From the NCBI GenBank assembly GCA_026708965.1, contig JAPOTY010000047.1, positions 55,021 to 119,020 on the forward strand: a stretch of 64,000 bases of DNA, read 5' to 3'. This DNA comes from Gammaproteobacteria bacterium. Lineage in GTDB: Bacteria; Pseudomonadota; Gammaproteobacteria; Steroidobacterales; Foliamicaceae. Under the pieces are notes generated by a model. The model saw only the letters and a list, made by a program, of their open reading frames with translations, had not been told where the DNA came from and ran no database searches. This document shows positions 49,415 through 59,029 of the stretch, piece by piece. The position numbers and the translations under genes are program-made. The first letter of the stretch is position 1; each line of letters starts with the position of its first letter.

Positions 49415-52400
49415 TGTCGACGGCATTGAAAAGGGCGCTGCGCTGGGTGCTCGGTTCTGTCGGCGTGTGCCTGCTGCTCCTCGCCTTGCTACTCGGCGCC
49501 CTGCGGCTGCTTCTGCCCCTGACGCCGGCGTTCCAGGAGGAAATTGCGCGCTGGACCAGCGAAAGCCTTGGCTATCCTGTGGAGTTTGCGCGGATCGAGC
49601 CTTCTTGGGGGTTGACCGGGCCGGAATTTCGGCTCCGCGGCGTGCGCGTGATGTCCGAACGCGGCGGCGGACCCTTGTTGCTGGCCGACGAAATACAACT
49701 GGGAATCAATCTTTGGAGGCTGCTGCCGGGACGCGGTCTCACCCTGGACCGCATGTCCATTGCCGGGGCGCGTCTCTCTCTGCTGCGCCAGGGAACTGGG
49801 GCCTTTTCGATCCAGGGGCGTGACCCTGCCTACTATCCGGGCGGTCCGGCGCGCCTGCTGGCCTTTGTGCCCGGCGACATCAGGATTCGGGATATCTGGA
49901 TCGAGTACTTGGATCCCGCCCGCGAGGCGCGCGAAAACTTCTGGCTGGAGCGGCTTTCAATCAAGATTGCCGACGGGCGGATCGTTCTGGATGGGCGCCT
50001 AGTCCTGCCGGAGGAATACGGCGAATGGCTCGCGCTGGGCGCCGACATTGATCTGCAGCAATGGACCCGCTCGCTGGCGCCCTCCGGCGCTTGGCGGCTC
50101 CATCTTGAGGGGCGTGCAATTCGGCTGGCGCGCATGCGGGAACTGATAGCGGAAGCCGCTTCCCTGCCCGTCATAGGGACCGGCGACTTCAACCTGTTTG
50201 CGGATCTTGCAGGCACGGATATCGAGCAACTTTTCGGAGAGCTTGATTTCACCGATTTTCGCATGACCGAGGATTTGATCGACCCTATTGTTTTCGACCG
50301 CTTAGGCGGACAGTTCGAATGGCAGAGCCGGGGGCGGGAGCACGCCTTGAATGCCGGGCGCATCCGTGTCGTCCGGACTGGCGAGGCCTGGCCGGAGACA
50401 GAGCTCCACGCTCGCTGGTCGGCTGAAGAGGACGGAAGGCTGACCGGCCTGAAGCTTGAATCGAGCTTTGTGCGGCTTGATGATGTGGCGCCTTCGCTGA
50501 TAGGACTGGCATCGCGCGCCAACCTTGCCTTGCCTTTGCTGCCGCTGCGGGGCGACCTTGCGAACCTGAAGATGGAATGGGCGGAGGTTGGCGTATCGCT
50601 GCCGGACATACAGGCGGACTTCAGCGGATTGGACCTGGGCTGGGCTGAAAGCGGGCTGGCCTTGACGGGTGTGGATGGGCAGCTGCGGCACCGGGCGGGA
50701 TCCGGAAGCGCTAGGCTCGCGGTTTCGGGCGGCGTGATGAAGGCGCAGTGGCTGGAAGAGCCGGCGGGCGTGGACGAGTTGCAGGCGGAATTGAGCTGGA
50801 GTCATAGCGGAGGGTGGCTGCTGGAGGGCAATAATTTGCGCATCAGCGCACAGGGCATGGATTGGGCTGGCCGGTTTTCACTGGCTTTGCCTGCGGACGG
50901 CGGTTCGCCGGTGCTTGATCTGAGCGGCGGCGGCGAGCGCTTGGAGGACCTTCCGCAGGCCCTTCGCCTCCTGCCCTGGCGGAACACTCCCGGGCTTCCT
51001 TTCGGCTGGATGAGCAATGCGCTGCATTCGGGGAAAGGGGAAGGCTGGAAACTGCTGGTGAGCGGCCCGCTTCATTCGTTTCCTTTCGGCGGCGGCGTGC
51101 TGCGCCTTGAAATGAGCCTTCGCGATGCCCGGATGACACTTTTCCCGGACTGGCCGGATGCGCTGGACGTGGCTGGGCGAATCGTGCTGAATGGGCCGAG
51201 ATTGCTGATTCAGGAGGGAGAAGGCGATCTGGCCGGGGTCTGGTGGCGGGATGTTCAGGTGGAGGTGGCTGATCTCAGCCACCCTATGGTGGAGGTCAGC
51301 GCCGTGAGCGAAGCTCCTGTGCCGCGCTTGCTGCAGGGTTTGCGGCGCACCCCCGTGGCCGATCGGATTTACGGCGGGTTGCTGCAGGCTGAAACTTCCG
51401 GCCCGGCCAGCACCCGTTTCGGCTTTCGCCTGCCGATCCCGAACCGCAGCGCTTGGCGGATGCACTCCGAAACCGTCTTGGACGGAGTTGATTTGCAGCT
51501 GAACGAGCTGGTCCCGCCGGTTCGGGGTATGCGCGGCACGGTCACGGTAACCCGCGATGGCGTGCTCGCGGATAACCTGCGAGGCCAGTTTCTCGGCCAG
51601 CCCCTGGCCATTCGTTTGGGCAAGGCGCCCATCGGCGCGCAGGGCTATGGCTACCGCCTCGAGCTCAACGGGGCAGCATCCGCGGATGCTTTGCGCGACC
51701 TGTTCAACTGTTGCGGGCTGGACCGTTTGTCGGGGGAATTCGCTTGGACCGGCGAGATCCTTGTGCCTTCGATGGATGTCGAGCCCATGCGCGCTGCGCG
51801 CGCGCGCCTGGAGACGGATTTGGCGGGTCTGGCCAGCGCTTTCCCGCATCCCATGGGCAAGCTCGCGGCCACGCCAGGCCCAACCTGGCTGGAGTTGAGA
51901 TGGGGTTCGGCGCAGCCGCCGCGCCTCGCAGGGCGTCTCGGCTTGGGCCCCGGCATCGCCATGGAGTTCGTTGATGCCGACGAGGGATGGCGCATCGGCC
52001 GGGGGCGTTTGCGTTTCGGGGACGCGCTGCCGCAATTGCCTGTTTCCGCCGGCCTTCTGGTGGACGGGGAGCTTGACTGGCTGAGGCCGGGGGATTGGAC
52101 AAGCCTGTTTGCGCGTGATGGAAGCGCGACGGGCCTGCCCTGGGAGATCGACCTTAAGGCGGGCGCCTTGTATGCCCTTTCCAGCGAATGGCCGGAGCAG
52201 CGGGTCCAGGTTCGTCCGCAGCCCGGCGGATGGCAGGTGGAGCTTCAGGGGCAGGCTGCCGATGGTCGGATATTCTGGCCGCGGCCTGATGCCCAGGGAG
52301 CGGAACTGCTGGCGGATCTGAACTGGCTGCGGTTGACGCGGCGGGATCCGCGCCCGCCGCCGCCGGCCGACCCCCGCAGCCTGCCGGCCGGGAAGCTGCT

Positions 52401-53397
52401 GGTGGACGATCTGGAAATCGGCGCGATGCGGCTGGGCGCAGTGCGGGCGCGTTACGGGAAAACGGCCGGCGGACTGGGTTTGGATTGGTTCAGGACCGAA
52501 TCCCCGGCTTTCTCCTCGGAGGGCAGCGCGGCCTGGCTGGTGGCGGACGAAGCAGCCACGCAGCACTTGGGACGGCTGGATCTGGCGATGGAGAGTTTTG
52601 ATGTTGCCGCGGCGCTGGAGCAGCTCGGCTACGCCCGCGGGATTTCCGGGGATCGAGGCCGGATGTCGCTGTCGGCGAGCTGGGAAGGGCCGCCCGCTGG
52701 CGATTTTCTCGCTCGTGCCAACGGCACGGTCAGCATCGAGGTCGAATCCGGCGACGTGCCGGCGCTGGATCCCGGCGGCGGCCGGATGCTGGGCGTGCTG
52801 AGTGTTGCCCGGCTTCCGCGCCGGCTGGCGCTGGATTTTCGCGAGATGACCGAAGAAGGCCTGCCTTTTGATCGGCTGGCCGGCGATTTCAGCCTTCGCG
52901 CCGGCCAGGCCTATACTTGCAACATGGGCCTGCAAGGCGCAGTGGCCGGTTTGGCCCTGTTCGGTCGCACCGGGCTTAATGACCGCAGCTACGACCAGGT
53001 TGCCGTGGTGTCGCCGAATTTGCCCGGCCTGCTGTCATTGGGCGGCGTCATCGTGGGCGGCACCGGATTAGGCGCCACCATGCTGCTGCTGTCCCAGGCG
53101 TTCCGCGAACCGCTGCAAGCCATTTCGGCTAACTATTACCGGGTTGGCGGAAGCTGGGACAACCCGGATGTCAACCGGGTTCTTCGCGAAGAAATCGACT
53201 TTGAGGCGTTTGCCGACTGCGCCCGCTACTTAGAGGAACATCTCACCGACATGCCGGATATCGATTGGGACGCCCTGCTCAGCCAGGCGGAAGAGGCCGA
53301 GGCGGTGCCCGGAAGCGGCGAGCCGGAAGCGGAAACATCGGCGAGCGAGCCGCCCTCGACTCCCGAGGCGCCGCCGCCCGCAGCGACTGCGCCATGA
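49414..53397 (+). CDS. yhdP: YhdP family AsmA-like envelope protein
   Basis: Large inner-membrane-anchored protein of the AsmA-like group, implicated in phospholipid transport to the outer membrane. 1327 residues, close to the E. coli length. There is one N-terminal membrane segment (VCLLLLALLLGALRLLLPL), then a long periplasmic beta-rich body with DUF3971/AsmA_2 features such as ARIEPSWGLTGPEFRLRGVR and the C-terminal GRTGLNDRSYDQVAVVSPNL. The tail is Glu/Ala/Pro-rich. The order yhdP-nit-tldD is conserved. The 685-residue minus-strand ORF over it is a shadow. Confidence 0.93.
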   Translation: MSTALKRALRWVLGSVGVCLLLLALLLGALRLLLPLTPAFQEEIARWTSESLGYPVEFARIEPSWGLTGPEFRLRGVRVMSERGGGPLLLADEIQLGINLWRLLPGRGLTLDRMSIAGARLSLLRQGTGAFSIQGRDPAYYPGGPARLLAFVPGDIRIRDIWIEYLDPAREARENFWLERLSIKIADGRIVLDGRLVLPEEYGEWLALGADIDLQQWTRSLAPSGAWRLHLEGRAIRLARMRELIAEAASLPVIGTGDFNLFADLAGTDIEQLFGELDFTDFRMTEDLIDPIVFDRLGGQFEWQSRGREHALNAGRIRVVRTGEAWPETELHARWSAEEDGRLTGLKLESSFVRLDDVAPSLIGLASRANLALPLLPLRGDLANLKMEWAEVGVSLPDIQADFSGLDLGWAESGLALTGVDGQLRHRAGSGSARLAVSGGVMKAQWLEEPAGVDELQAELSWSHSGGWLLEGNNLRISAQGMDWAGRFSLALPADGGSPVLDLSGGGERLEDLPQALRLLPWRNTPGLPFGWMSNALHSGKGEGWKLLVSGPLHSFPFGGGVLRLEMSLRDARMTLFPDWPDALDVAGRIVLNGPRLLIQEGEGDLAGVWWRDVQVEVADLSHPMVEVSAVSEAPVPRLLQGLRRTPVADRIYGGLLQAETSGPASTRFGFRLPIPNRSAWRMHSETVLDGVDLQLNELVPPVRGMRGTVTVTRDGVLADNLRGQFLGQPLAIRLGKAPIGAQGYGYRLELNGAASADALRDLFNCCGLDRLSGEFAWTGEILVPSMDVEPMRAARARLETDLAGLASAFPHPMGKLAATPGPTWLELRWGSAQPPRLAGRLGLGPGIAMEFVDADEGWRIGRGRLRFGDALPQLPVSAGLLVDGELDWLRPGDWTSLFARDGSATGLPWEIDLKAGALYALSSEWPEQRVQVRPQPGGWQVELQGQAADGRIFWPRPDAQGAELLADLNWLRLTRRDPRPPPPADPRSLPAGKLLVDDLEIGAMRLGAVRARYGKTAGGLGLDWFRTESPAFSSEGSAAWLVADEAATQHLGRLDLAMESFDVAAALEQLGYARGISGDRGRMSLSASWEGPPAGDFLARANGTVSIEVESGDVPALDPGGGRMLGVLSVARLPRRLALDFREMTEEGLPFDRLAGDFSLRAGQAYTCNMGLQGAVAGLALFGRTGLNDRSYDQVAVVSPNLPGLLSLGGVIVGGTGLGATMLLLSQAFREPLQAISANYYRVGGSWDNPDVNRVLREEIDFEAFADCARYLEEHLTDMPDIDWDALLSQAEEAEAVPGSGEPEAETSASEPPSTPEAPPPAATAP

Positions 53398-54206
53398 GCG
53401 CCATGGCGGTTATTCAGATGTGCTCGGGCGACGATCCCGCCGCCAACCTCGGGCGGGCCTCCGCGCTCTTGCGCGAGGCCGCCGACCAGGGCGCGGCGCT
53501 GGCGGTGTTGCCGGAAAATTTCGCCCTTATGTCCAGGGATGCGGAGCGCAGACGCTCGAAGCATGCCGAGCAGCCGGGTTCCGGCCCCTGGCAGGACTTT
53601 GCCGCGGAACAGGCGCAGCGTCTGGGCCTATGGATTGTGGCCGGCACCATTCCCATGCGTTCGGATGATCCGAAGCGGCCGAGTTCGGCCTGCTGTCTTT
53701 TTGACGGCGCCGGCGCCATGGTGGCCCGCTACGACAAGGTGCATCTGTTCGATGTGTCGGTTCCGGGGCGCGCCGAGTCCTACCGCGAATCCGCCAATAC
53801 CACGCCCGGACGCAAGCCGGTGGTGGCGGAAACGCCGTTCGGGCGTGTGGGGCTGGCAGTGTGCTACGACCTTCGCTTTCCGGAGCTGTTTCGCGCCATG
53901 AGCGAGCGCGGCGCCGAAGTCATTGCCTTGCCGGCCGCTTTTACCCGCGCCACCGGGGAAGCTCACTGGCATGTGCTGCTGCGGGCCCGCGCGGTCGAAA
54001 ACCTTTGCTATATGCTCGCCTCCGCCCAGCACGGCAACCATCCCGGCGGGCGCGAAACCTATGGCTATTCGATGCTTGTGGAGCCCTGGGGGCGAGTGGC
54101 CGCGGAGCAGGGCGAAGGCGATGCCGTTTTGTGCCATGAGGTGAATCTGGCCACACTCGAGCGCCTGCGCGCGGGTTTTCCGGCGCTGGACCACCGCCGC
54201 CTGTGA
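53394..54206 (+). CDS. Nitrilase-superfamily amidase (Nit-type)
   Basis: 270-residue C-N hydrolase of the Nit1/Nit2-like branch, probably removing deaminated glutathione or omega-amides. The catalytic triad is visible: Glu in AVLPENFAL, Lys in RYDKVHLFD and Cys in AVCYDLRFPEL. The ATG overlapping the yhdP stop is chosen over the longer track ORF. Its place between yhdP and tldD is the usual one. Confidence 0.93.
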   Translation: MSAMAVIQMCSGDDPAANLGRASALLREAADQGAALAVLPENFALMSRDAERRRSKHAEQPGSGPWQDFAAEQAQRLGLWIVAGTIPMRSDDPKRPSSACCLFDGAGAMVARYDKVHLFDVSVPGRAESYRESANTTPGRKPVVAETPFGRVGLAVCYDLRFPELFRAMSERGAEVIALPAAFTRATGEAHWHVLLRARAVENLCYMLASAQHGNHPGGRETYGYSMLVEPWGRVAAEQGEGDAVLCHEVNLATLERLRAGFPALDHRRL

Positions 54207-54258
54207 GTGCCGGAGCCGGCTTTCTTGCGCCGTCCGATCAATTCCTTCGGGCGGGGGC

Positions 54259-54287
54259 TTGACCTGCGCCGCCGATTGCTCTGAAAT
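54259..54287 (+). promoter_or_regulatory. Candidate promoter for tldD
   Basis: TTGACC and TGAAAT are spaced by 17 bases in the 93-base gap after the nit gene. The predicted start would leave a leader of only about 6 bases before the tldD ATG. Recognised by eye. Confidence 0.45.
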
Positions 54288-54299
54288 CCGCGATTCGCT

Positions 54300-55775
54300 A
54301 TGAACGCCCCCCTCGACCCCTCCACTCACGCCGTGCGGCCCGATGCGGTTGCGCTGGCCCGCGCCAGCCTGCTGGAATCGTGCGATCTGGGCGAACCGCA
54401 GCTCGACCGGGCGCTCGGTGCCCTGCTGCGGCCCGGCGTGGACTGGGGCGATTTGTATTTTTCGGAGCACTCCGGCGAATCCTGGGTGCTGGAGGACGGC
54501 ATCGTCAAAACCGCGAGCCACGACCGCGGACGGGGCATGAGCGCTCGCGCCGTGAGCGGCGACAAGTCCGGGTTTGCCTATTCCGACGAGCTGGATCCCT
54601 TCACCCTGCTCCAGGCCGCGAGCACTGCGGGCGCGATCGCCCGGAGCGGCGGCCGCGGCCAGCTGAGGATGCGCCGCGAGCGCGCCAGCCGGGCCCTGTA
54701 CGCGCCGGGCGATCCCGGTGCGGGATTCTCCGACCCGGCCAAGGTGGAATTGCTGCATATCCTTGATCGCGAGGCGCGCGCCGCCGATTCCCGCGTCCGC
54801 CAAGTGATCGCCAACCTTTCGGTTGCGCGGAAACGGGTGTTGGTCTGCTCCTCGGACGGGCGTATCGCGGCGGACGACCGTCCGCTGGTGCGGCTGGGGG
54901 TGACGGTATTGCTTGAAGACAAGGGCGAAGTGCGCCATGGCGTGTCCGGCTGGGGCGGGCGGCTGCCGCTGGCGGAGCTTTTCAGCGAGGAAAGCGGGCG
55001 CGGGCATGCGCGCGAAGCCGTGCGCCAGGCGGCGGTGAACCTGGACGCGCAGCCGGCCCCGGCCGGCGAGGAGATCGTGGTGCTGGGTCCCGGATGGCCG
55101 GGCGTGCTGCTGCATGAAGCCGTGGGCCACGGCTTGGAGGGCGACTTCAACCGCAAGGAGGTGTCGGCCTTCGCCGGGCGTATCGGCGAGAAGGTGGCCA
55201 GCGGGCAGTGCACGGTGGTGGACGACGGCAGCCTTCCCGGGCGCCGCGGCTCGCTGGAGATGGATGACGAGGGCACGCCCACGGGGCGCACCGTGCTGAT
55301 CGAAAACGGCATCCTGGCCGGCTACATGCAGGATCGGCTGAACGCCGGCCTGATGGGCGCGAGGCCCACCGGCAACGGTCGCCGCGAGTCGTACGCCTGC
55401 CTGCCCATGCCGCGCATGACCAATACCTTCATGATGCCCGGCCCGCATGATCCGGAAGAGATTATCCGCTCGGTCAAAAAGGGCGTTTACGCGAAGAATT
55501 TCGGCGGCGGCCAGGTCGATATCACCTCCGGCAAATTCGTGTTCTCCGCCAGCGAGGCCTACCGGATCGAGAACGGCAAGCTGGGGGCGCCGCTGCGCGA
55601 TGCGACCCTGATCGGCGACGGACCCACGGTTCTGACGAGGGTGTCGATGGTCGGCAGCGATCTGGCGCTCGATCCGGGCATCGGCGTGTGCGGCAAGGAG
55701 GGCCAGAGCGTGCCGGTGGGCGTGGGCATGCCCACGGTCCGCGTGGACGGCATCACCGTTGGAGGCACGGCCTGA
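54300..55775 (+). CDS. tldD: Metalloprotease TldD
   Basis: Catalytic half of the TldD/TldE protease that digests unfolded peptides and matures certain RiPPs. 491 residues, slightly longer than E. coli TldD (481). The zinc motif HEAVGHGLEGDF (HExxxH) lies near residue 275, and the family segments GQCTVVDDGSLPGRRGSLEMD and NTFMMPGPHDPEEII are present. tldE (pmbA) lies one gene downstream, with purE between them. Confidence 0.97.
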   Translation: MNAPLDPSTHAVRPDAVALARASLLESCDLGEPQLDRALGALLRPGVDWGDLYFSEHSGESWVLEDGIVKTASHDRGRGMSARAVSGDKSGFAYSDELDPFTLLQAASTAGAIARSGGRGQLRMRRERASRALYAPGDPGAGFSDPAKVELLHILDREARAADSRVRQVIANLSVARKRVLVCSSDGRIAADDRPLVRLGVTVLLEDKGEVRHGVSGWGGRLPLAELFSEESGRGHAREAVRQAAVNLDAQPAPAGEEIVVLGPGWPGVLLHEAVGHGLEGDFNRKEVSAFAGRIGEKVASGQCTVVDDGSLPGRRGSLEMDDEGTPTGRTVLIENGILAGYMQDRLNAGLMGARPTGNGRRESYACLPMPRMTNTFMMPGPHDPEEIIRSVKKGVYAKNFGGGQVDITSGKFVFSASEAYRIENGKLGAPLRDATLIGDGPTVLTRVSMVGSDLALDPGIGVCGKEGQSVPVGVGMPTVRVDGITVGGTA

Positions 55776-55867
55776 ATCCCGCGAAGAGCAACGGGGCAGG
55801 CCCTCGCTCAGCCCTCAATCAATCACCATAACCAACCCATCTCATACACCTGCAAAAGGAGCAAGAA

Positions 55868-56356
55868 ATGACCAAAAAGGTGGCCATTCTCATGGGGTCG
55901 CATTCCGACTGGAAAATCATGGAGCACTCGGCCGTGACGCTGGACAAGCTGGGTGTGGAATGGGAGGCCCGGGCGCTGTCCGCCCACCGCGCCCCCAAAT
56001 TGCTGGCGGAATACGTGGAGCAGGCCGAGGATAACGGCTTCGCGGTGATTATCGCCGGAGCGGGCCTGGCCGCCGCCCTGCCGGGAACGGCCGCGGCGCT
56101 CACCTCGCTGCCGGTTTTGGGCGTTCCCCTAGCCAGCGCGGCGTTCGGCGGCGCGGATGCGATGCTATCGATCGCGCAGATGCCGGCCGGCGTGCCGGTG
56201 GGCACGCTCGGAGTGGGGCGCCATGGCGCGGTCAACGCCGCGCTGCTGGCTGCCGCGATTCTGGCCTTGAGCGACGATGGCGCGCGCGCCGCGCTCAAGG
56301 CGCATCGCGAAGCCCAAACCGCCGAAGCCGTGCGCAACAGCGATGTCGCCGGATGA
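55868..56356 (+). CDS. purE: 5-(Carboxyamino)imidazole ribonucleotide mutase
   Basis: Rearranges N5-CAIR to CAIR in purine synthesis. 162 residues. The conserved GSHSDWKIMEHS, ALSAHRAPKLLAEY and AGAGLAAALPGTAAALTSLPVLGVP segments are typical of class I PurE. A good AAGGAG site lies 7 bases before the ATG. purK, the normal partner, is not adjacent. The gene sits inside the tldD-pmbA cluster, in the position where a YjgA/DarP gene is common in relatives. Confidence 0.96.
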   Translation: MTKKVAILMGSHSDWKIMEHSAVTLDKLGVEWEARALSAHRAPKLLAEYVEQAEDNGFAVIIAGAGLAAALPGTAAALTSLPVLGVPLASAAFGGADAMLSIAQMPAGVPVGTLGVGRHGAVNAALLAAAILALSDDGARAALKAHREAQTAEAVRNSDVAG

Positions 56357-57662
56357 CCTAAGCGAGCGCGTGGCCGATGCCCTGGCGCACGCCCGCAAGG
56401 GCGGCGCCAGCCAAGCCGCGGCTTCCGCATCCAACGATTCGGGGCTCACGCTGCGCGTTCGGATGCGCTCCGTGGAAACCTTGGAGAGCCACCAGGGCCA
56501 TTCGCTGGGCGTGACGGTGTACCTGGGACGGCGGCAGGGCTCGGCCAGCACTTCGGACTTGTCGTCCCAAGCCGTGCGGGGAACTGTTGACAAAGCGCTG
56601 AGCCTGGCGCGCTTCGCCGCCGAGGACGAATTCGCCGGCTTGGCCGATGCCGACCGCATGGCTACGGAATTCCCGGAGCTGGATCTCCACCACCCTTGGG
56701 ATCTGGATGCGGAACAGGCCATGGAACTGGCGCTGGAGTGCGAGGCGGCGGCGCTGGATGCCGATCCCAGGATCAGCAACTCCGAAGGCGCGGGCGTGGA
56801 TAGCGGCGAATCCAGCCACGCCTACGGCAATTCGCACGGCTTTCTCCGCAGCGGGCGCTCCAGCAGCCACAGCCTCTCCTGCGCGGTGCTGAGCGAGCAG
56901 GACGGCCGCATGGAGAGCGATTACGAATTCTCCGCGGCCCGGGCGCCGGAGGAGCTCGCGCCGGCCAAGGAAGTGGGAGCGAAAGCCGCGCAATACACAT
57001 TGCGGCGGTTGGGCGCGCGCAAGATTAAAAGCACCCGCGCGCCGGTGGCGTTCGCGCCGAGGGTGGCCCGCAGCTTGATGGGGCATTTCTGCGCGGCGGT
57101 GAGCGGACGCGCGCTCTACAATCGCGCCAGCTTCCTGCTCGACAGCCTAGGCAAGCCGGTGTTCGCGGATTGCGTGAACCTGTCGGAGCTTCCCCATGTG
57201 CCGCGCGGCATGGCCAGCCGCGCTTACGACGCGGAGGGCGTGGCCACCGTGAACCGCGAGGTGGTTGGCGGCGGCATGCTCAACGGCTATTTCCTGGGCA
57301 GCTACTCGGCGCGCAAGCTCGGCATGGGAACCACCGGCAACGCCGGCGGCGCGCATAACCTAGTGCTCCAAAGCACCGGCGAAACGCTTGAGGAGCTGCT
57401 GGCCGAAATGGGCGAGGGCCTAGTGGTTACCGAACTAATGGGGCAGGGCGCCAATATCGTGACCGGCGACTACTCCCGCGGCGCCTCCGGCTACTGGGTC
57501 AAGGACGGCGCGCCGGCCCACGCCGTGCATGAAATCACCATTGCCGGCAACTTAAAGGATATGTTCCGCAATATCCGCGCTATCGGCGCCGACATGGACC
57601 GCCGCGGCGGCATCCACACCGGCTCCATCCTTATCGACAACCTAAGCATCGCCGGCGCCTGA
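56343..57662 (+). CDS. pmbA: Metalloprotease subunit TldE (PmbA)
   Basis: Non-metal-binding partner of TldD. The ATG at 56343 overlaps the purE end by 14 bases and gives 439 residues, typical length; the track ORF begins further inside purE. Family segments include LESHQGHSLGVTVYLGRRQG, GAGVDSGESSHAYGNSHGF and the C-terminal VTELMGQGANIVTGDYSRGA with IAGNLKDMFRNI. About 135 bases follow with no gene before the next island. Confidence 0.96.
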   Translation: MSPDDLSERVADALAHARKGGASQAAASASNDSGLTLRVRMRSVETLESHQGHSLGVTVYLGRRQGSASTSDLSSQAVRGTVDKALSLARFAAEDEFAGLADADRMATEFPELDLHHPWDLDAEQAMELALECEAAALDADPRISNSEGAGVDSGESSHAYGNSHGFLRSGRSSSHSLSCAVLSEQDGRMESDYEFSAARAPEELAPAKEVGAKAAQYTLRRLGARKIKSTRAPVAFAPRVARSLMGHFCAAVSGRALYNRASFLLDSLGKPVFADCVNLSELPHVPRGMASRAYDAEGVATVNREVVGGGMLNGYFLGSYSARKLGMGTTGNAGGAHNLVLQSTGETLEELLAEMGEGLVVTELMGQGANIVTGDYSRGASGYWVKDGAPAHAVHEITIAGNLKDMFRNIRAIGADMDRRGGIHTGSILIDNLSIAGA

Positions 57663-57797
57663 TCCGCAATAAGCGCCTTCTCGTCCGCAACGGCGACTCA
57701 ACAAGCGCGGAATACCCGGAAATCGCCTACACACTGGCTGCGCAAGAAAGTAAACTGCAATATGCGGGCTAGGCTCGATGCGCAAGGAGAAATAGTT

Positions 57798-59027
57798 ATG
57801 CGGCCTTTGGCGATCACGGACGATGAGTTGGCGGGACTGATCGGTTCGCGCGAATCCACCCGAACTGAGTTCAAGGAAACCTTGCAGGGCAGCGCGCCAA
57901 GGAAAATTCGCGAAGCTATATGCGAGTTCGCCAATGATCTTCCGGGCGACGGTAAGCCAGGCATTGTTGTTGTCGGTTTAAGGAACGACAGCACGCTTGC
58001 CGGCACCGCCATAAGCGACGATTTGCTTCTTGCGTTGACCCACATGCGCAGCGACGGAAACATCGTGCCCCCTCCAACCATCCTGGTGGAGAAAAGGGCG
58101 TACAGGGCTGGCGATATTGCCGTGGTAACGGTTTGGCCATCCGATTCGCCGCCAGTGCGCTATAAAGGCGCAATCCACATTCGCAATGGGCCAAGAAGGG
58201 GCATCGCGACAGCCCAGGAAGAGCGAATTCTTAATGAGCGCCGGAGACATGGCGACCATCCGTTTGATATTTTTCCGGTCAATAACACGGGGGCTGCCGA
58301 CTTGAACCGACGGCGGTTTGAGGACGAATATCTGCCGCACGCAGTGCGCCGCGACCTTTTACGAGAGAACGACAGGACTTTTGATCAACGCTTGGCTGCC
58401 GCCAAGATGACGGCTTCTGTCGAGGACGGGCGCGCCACAATTCTTGGATTGCTGGTTATCGGAGTAAGGCCGCGCGACTTCATTCCCGGAGCCTATGTTC
58501 AATTTTTGCGGATAGCCGGAAAGGATTTGTCCGACGACATCATTGACGAGCTTCAGATTGATGGCGCAGTATCAGATGTAATGGAACGTCTCGAAGACAA
58601 GCTTCGAGCGCACAACAGAAAGCAAATTGATTTAGTTAGCAATGACAGGGAGCAGCGCGCGGACAGTTATCCTATCGCGGCGCTGCAGCAGCTCACGCGC
58701 AATGCAATAATGCACCGCACTTACGAGCACACCAACGCCCCGGTTCGCGTGACATGGTTCGATGACAGAATTGAGATCCAGAATCCCGGCGGGCCATTTG
58801 GCACAGTTTCCCGCGAAAACTTTGGGCAACCCGGCCTAACGGACTACCGGAACCCGAACTTGGCAGAGGCTATGAAAGTGATGGGATATGTGCAGAGGTT
58901 CGGCGTGGGCATTGCCATCGCCCGAAAACAGCTGCAGGAGGCAGGGCATCCAGATATTGAGTTCGCCGCGACGCAATCCCATATTTTGGCTACAGTGCGG
59001 ATTGCTCGCAGGAAAGGGAAGCCCTAG
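57798..59027 (+). CDS. AlbA_2 (Schlafen-like) DNA-binding and GHKL ATPase-fold protein
   Basis: 409 residues from the ATG at 57798, which has an AAGGAG site. The N-terminal AlbA_2 domain contains ESTRTEFKETLQG and IREAICEFANDLPGDGKPGIVVVGL. The C-terminal part has an ATP-binding fold of the HATPase_c_4 group: LQQLTRNAIMHRTYEHTNAPV, then FDDRIEIQNPGGPFG and NPNLAEAMKVMGYVQRFGVG. Such proteins are often called putative transcriptional regulators and recur in defence and mobile regions; the substrate is unknown. The ParA-like gene follows after 2 bases, suggesting joint expression. Confidence 0.87.
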   Translation: MRPLAITDDELAGLIGSRESTRTEFKETLQGSAPRKIREAICEFANDLPGDGKPGIVVVGLRNDSTLAGTAISDDLLLALTHMRSDGNIVPPPTILVEKRAYRAGDIAVVTVWPSDSPPVRYKGAIHIRNGPRRGIATAQEERILNERRRHGDHPFDIFPVNNTGAADLNRRRFEDEYLPHAVRRDLLRENDRTFDQRLAAAKMTASVEDGRATILGLLVIGVRPRDFIPGAYVQFLRIAGKDLSDDIIDELQIDGAVSDVMERLEDKLRAHNRKQIDLVSNDREQRADSYPIAALQQLTRNAIMHRTYEHTNAPVRVTWFDDRIEIQNPGGPFGTVSRENFGQPGLTDYRNPNLAEAMKVMGYVQRFGVGIAIARKQLQEAGHPDIEFAATQSHILATVRIARRKGKP

Positions 59028-59029
59028 CA

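Noticed and set aside
50878-52935. 685-residue minus-strand ORF inside yhdP
   Set aside because: Shadow of yhdP in a GC-rich gene; low-complexity Gln/Arg/Ala composition and no motif.
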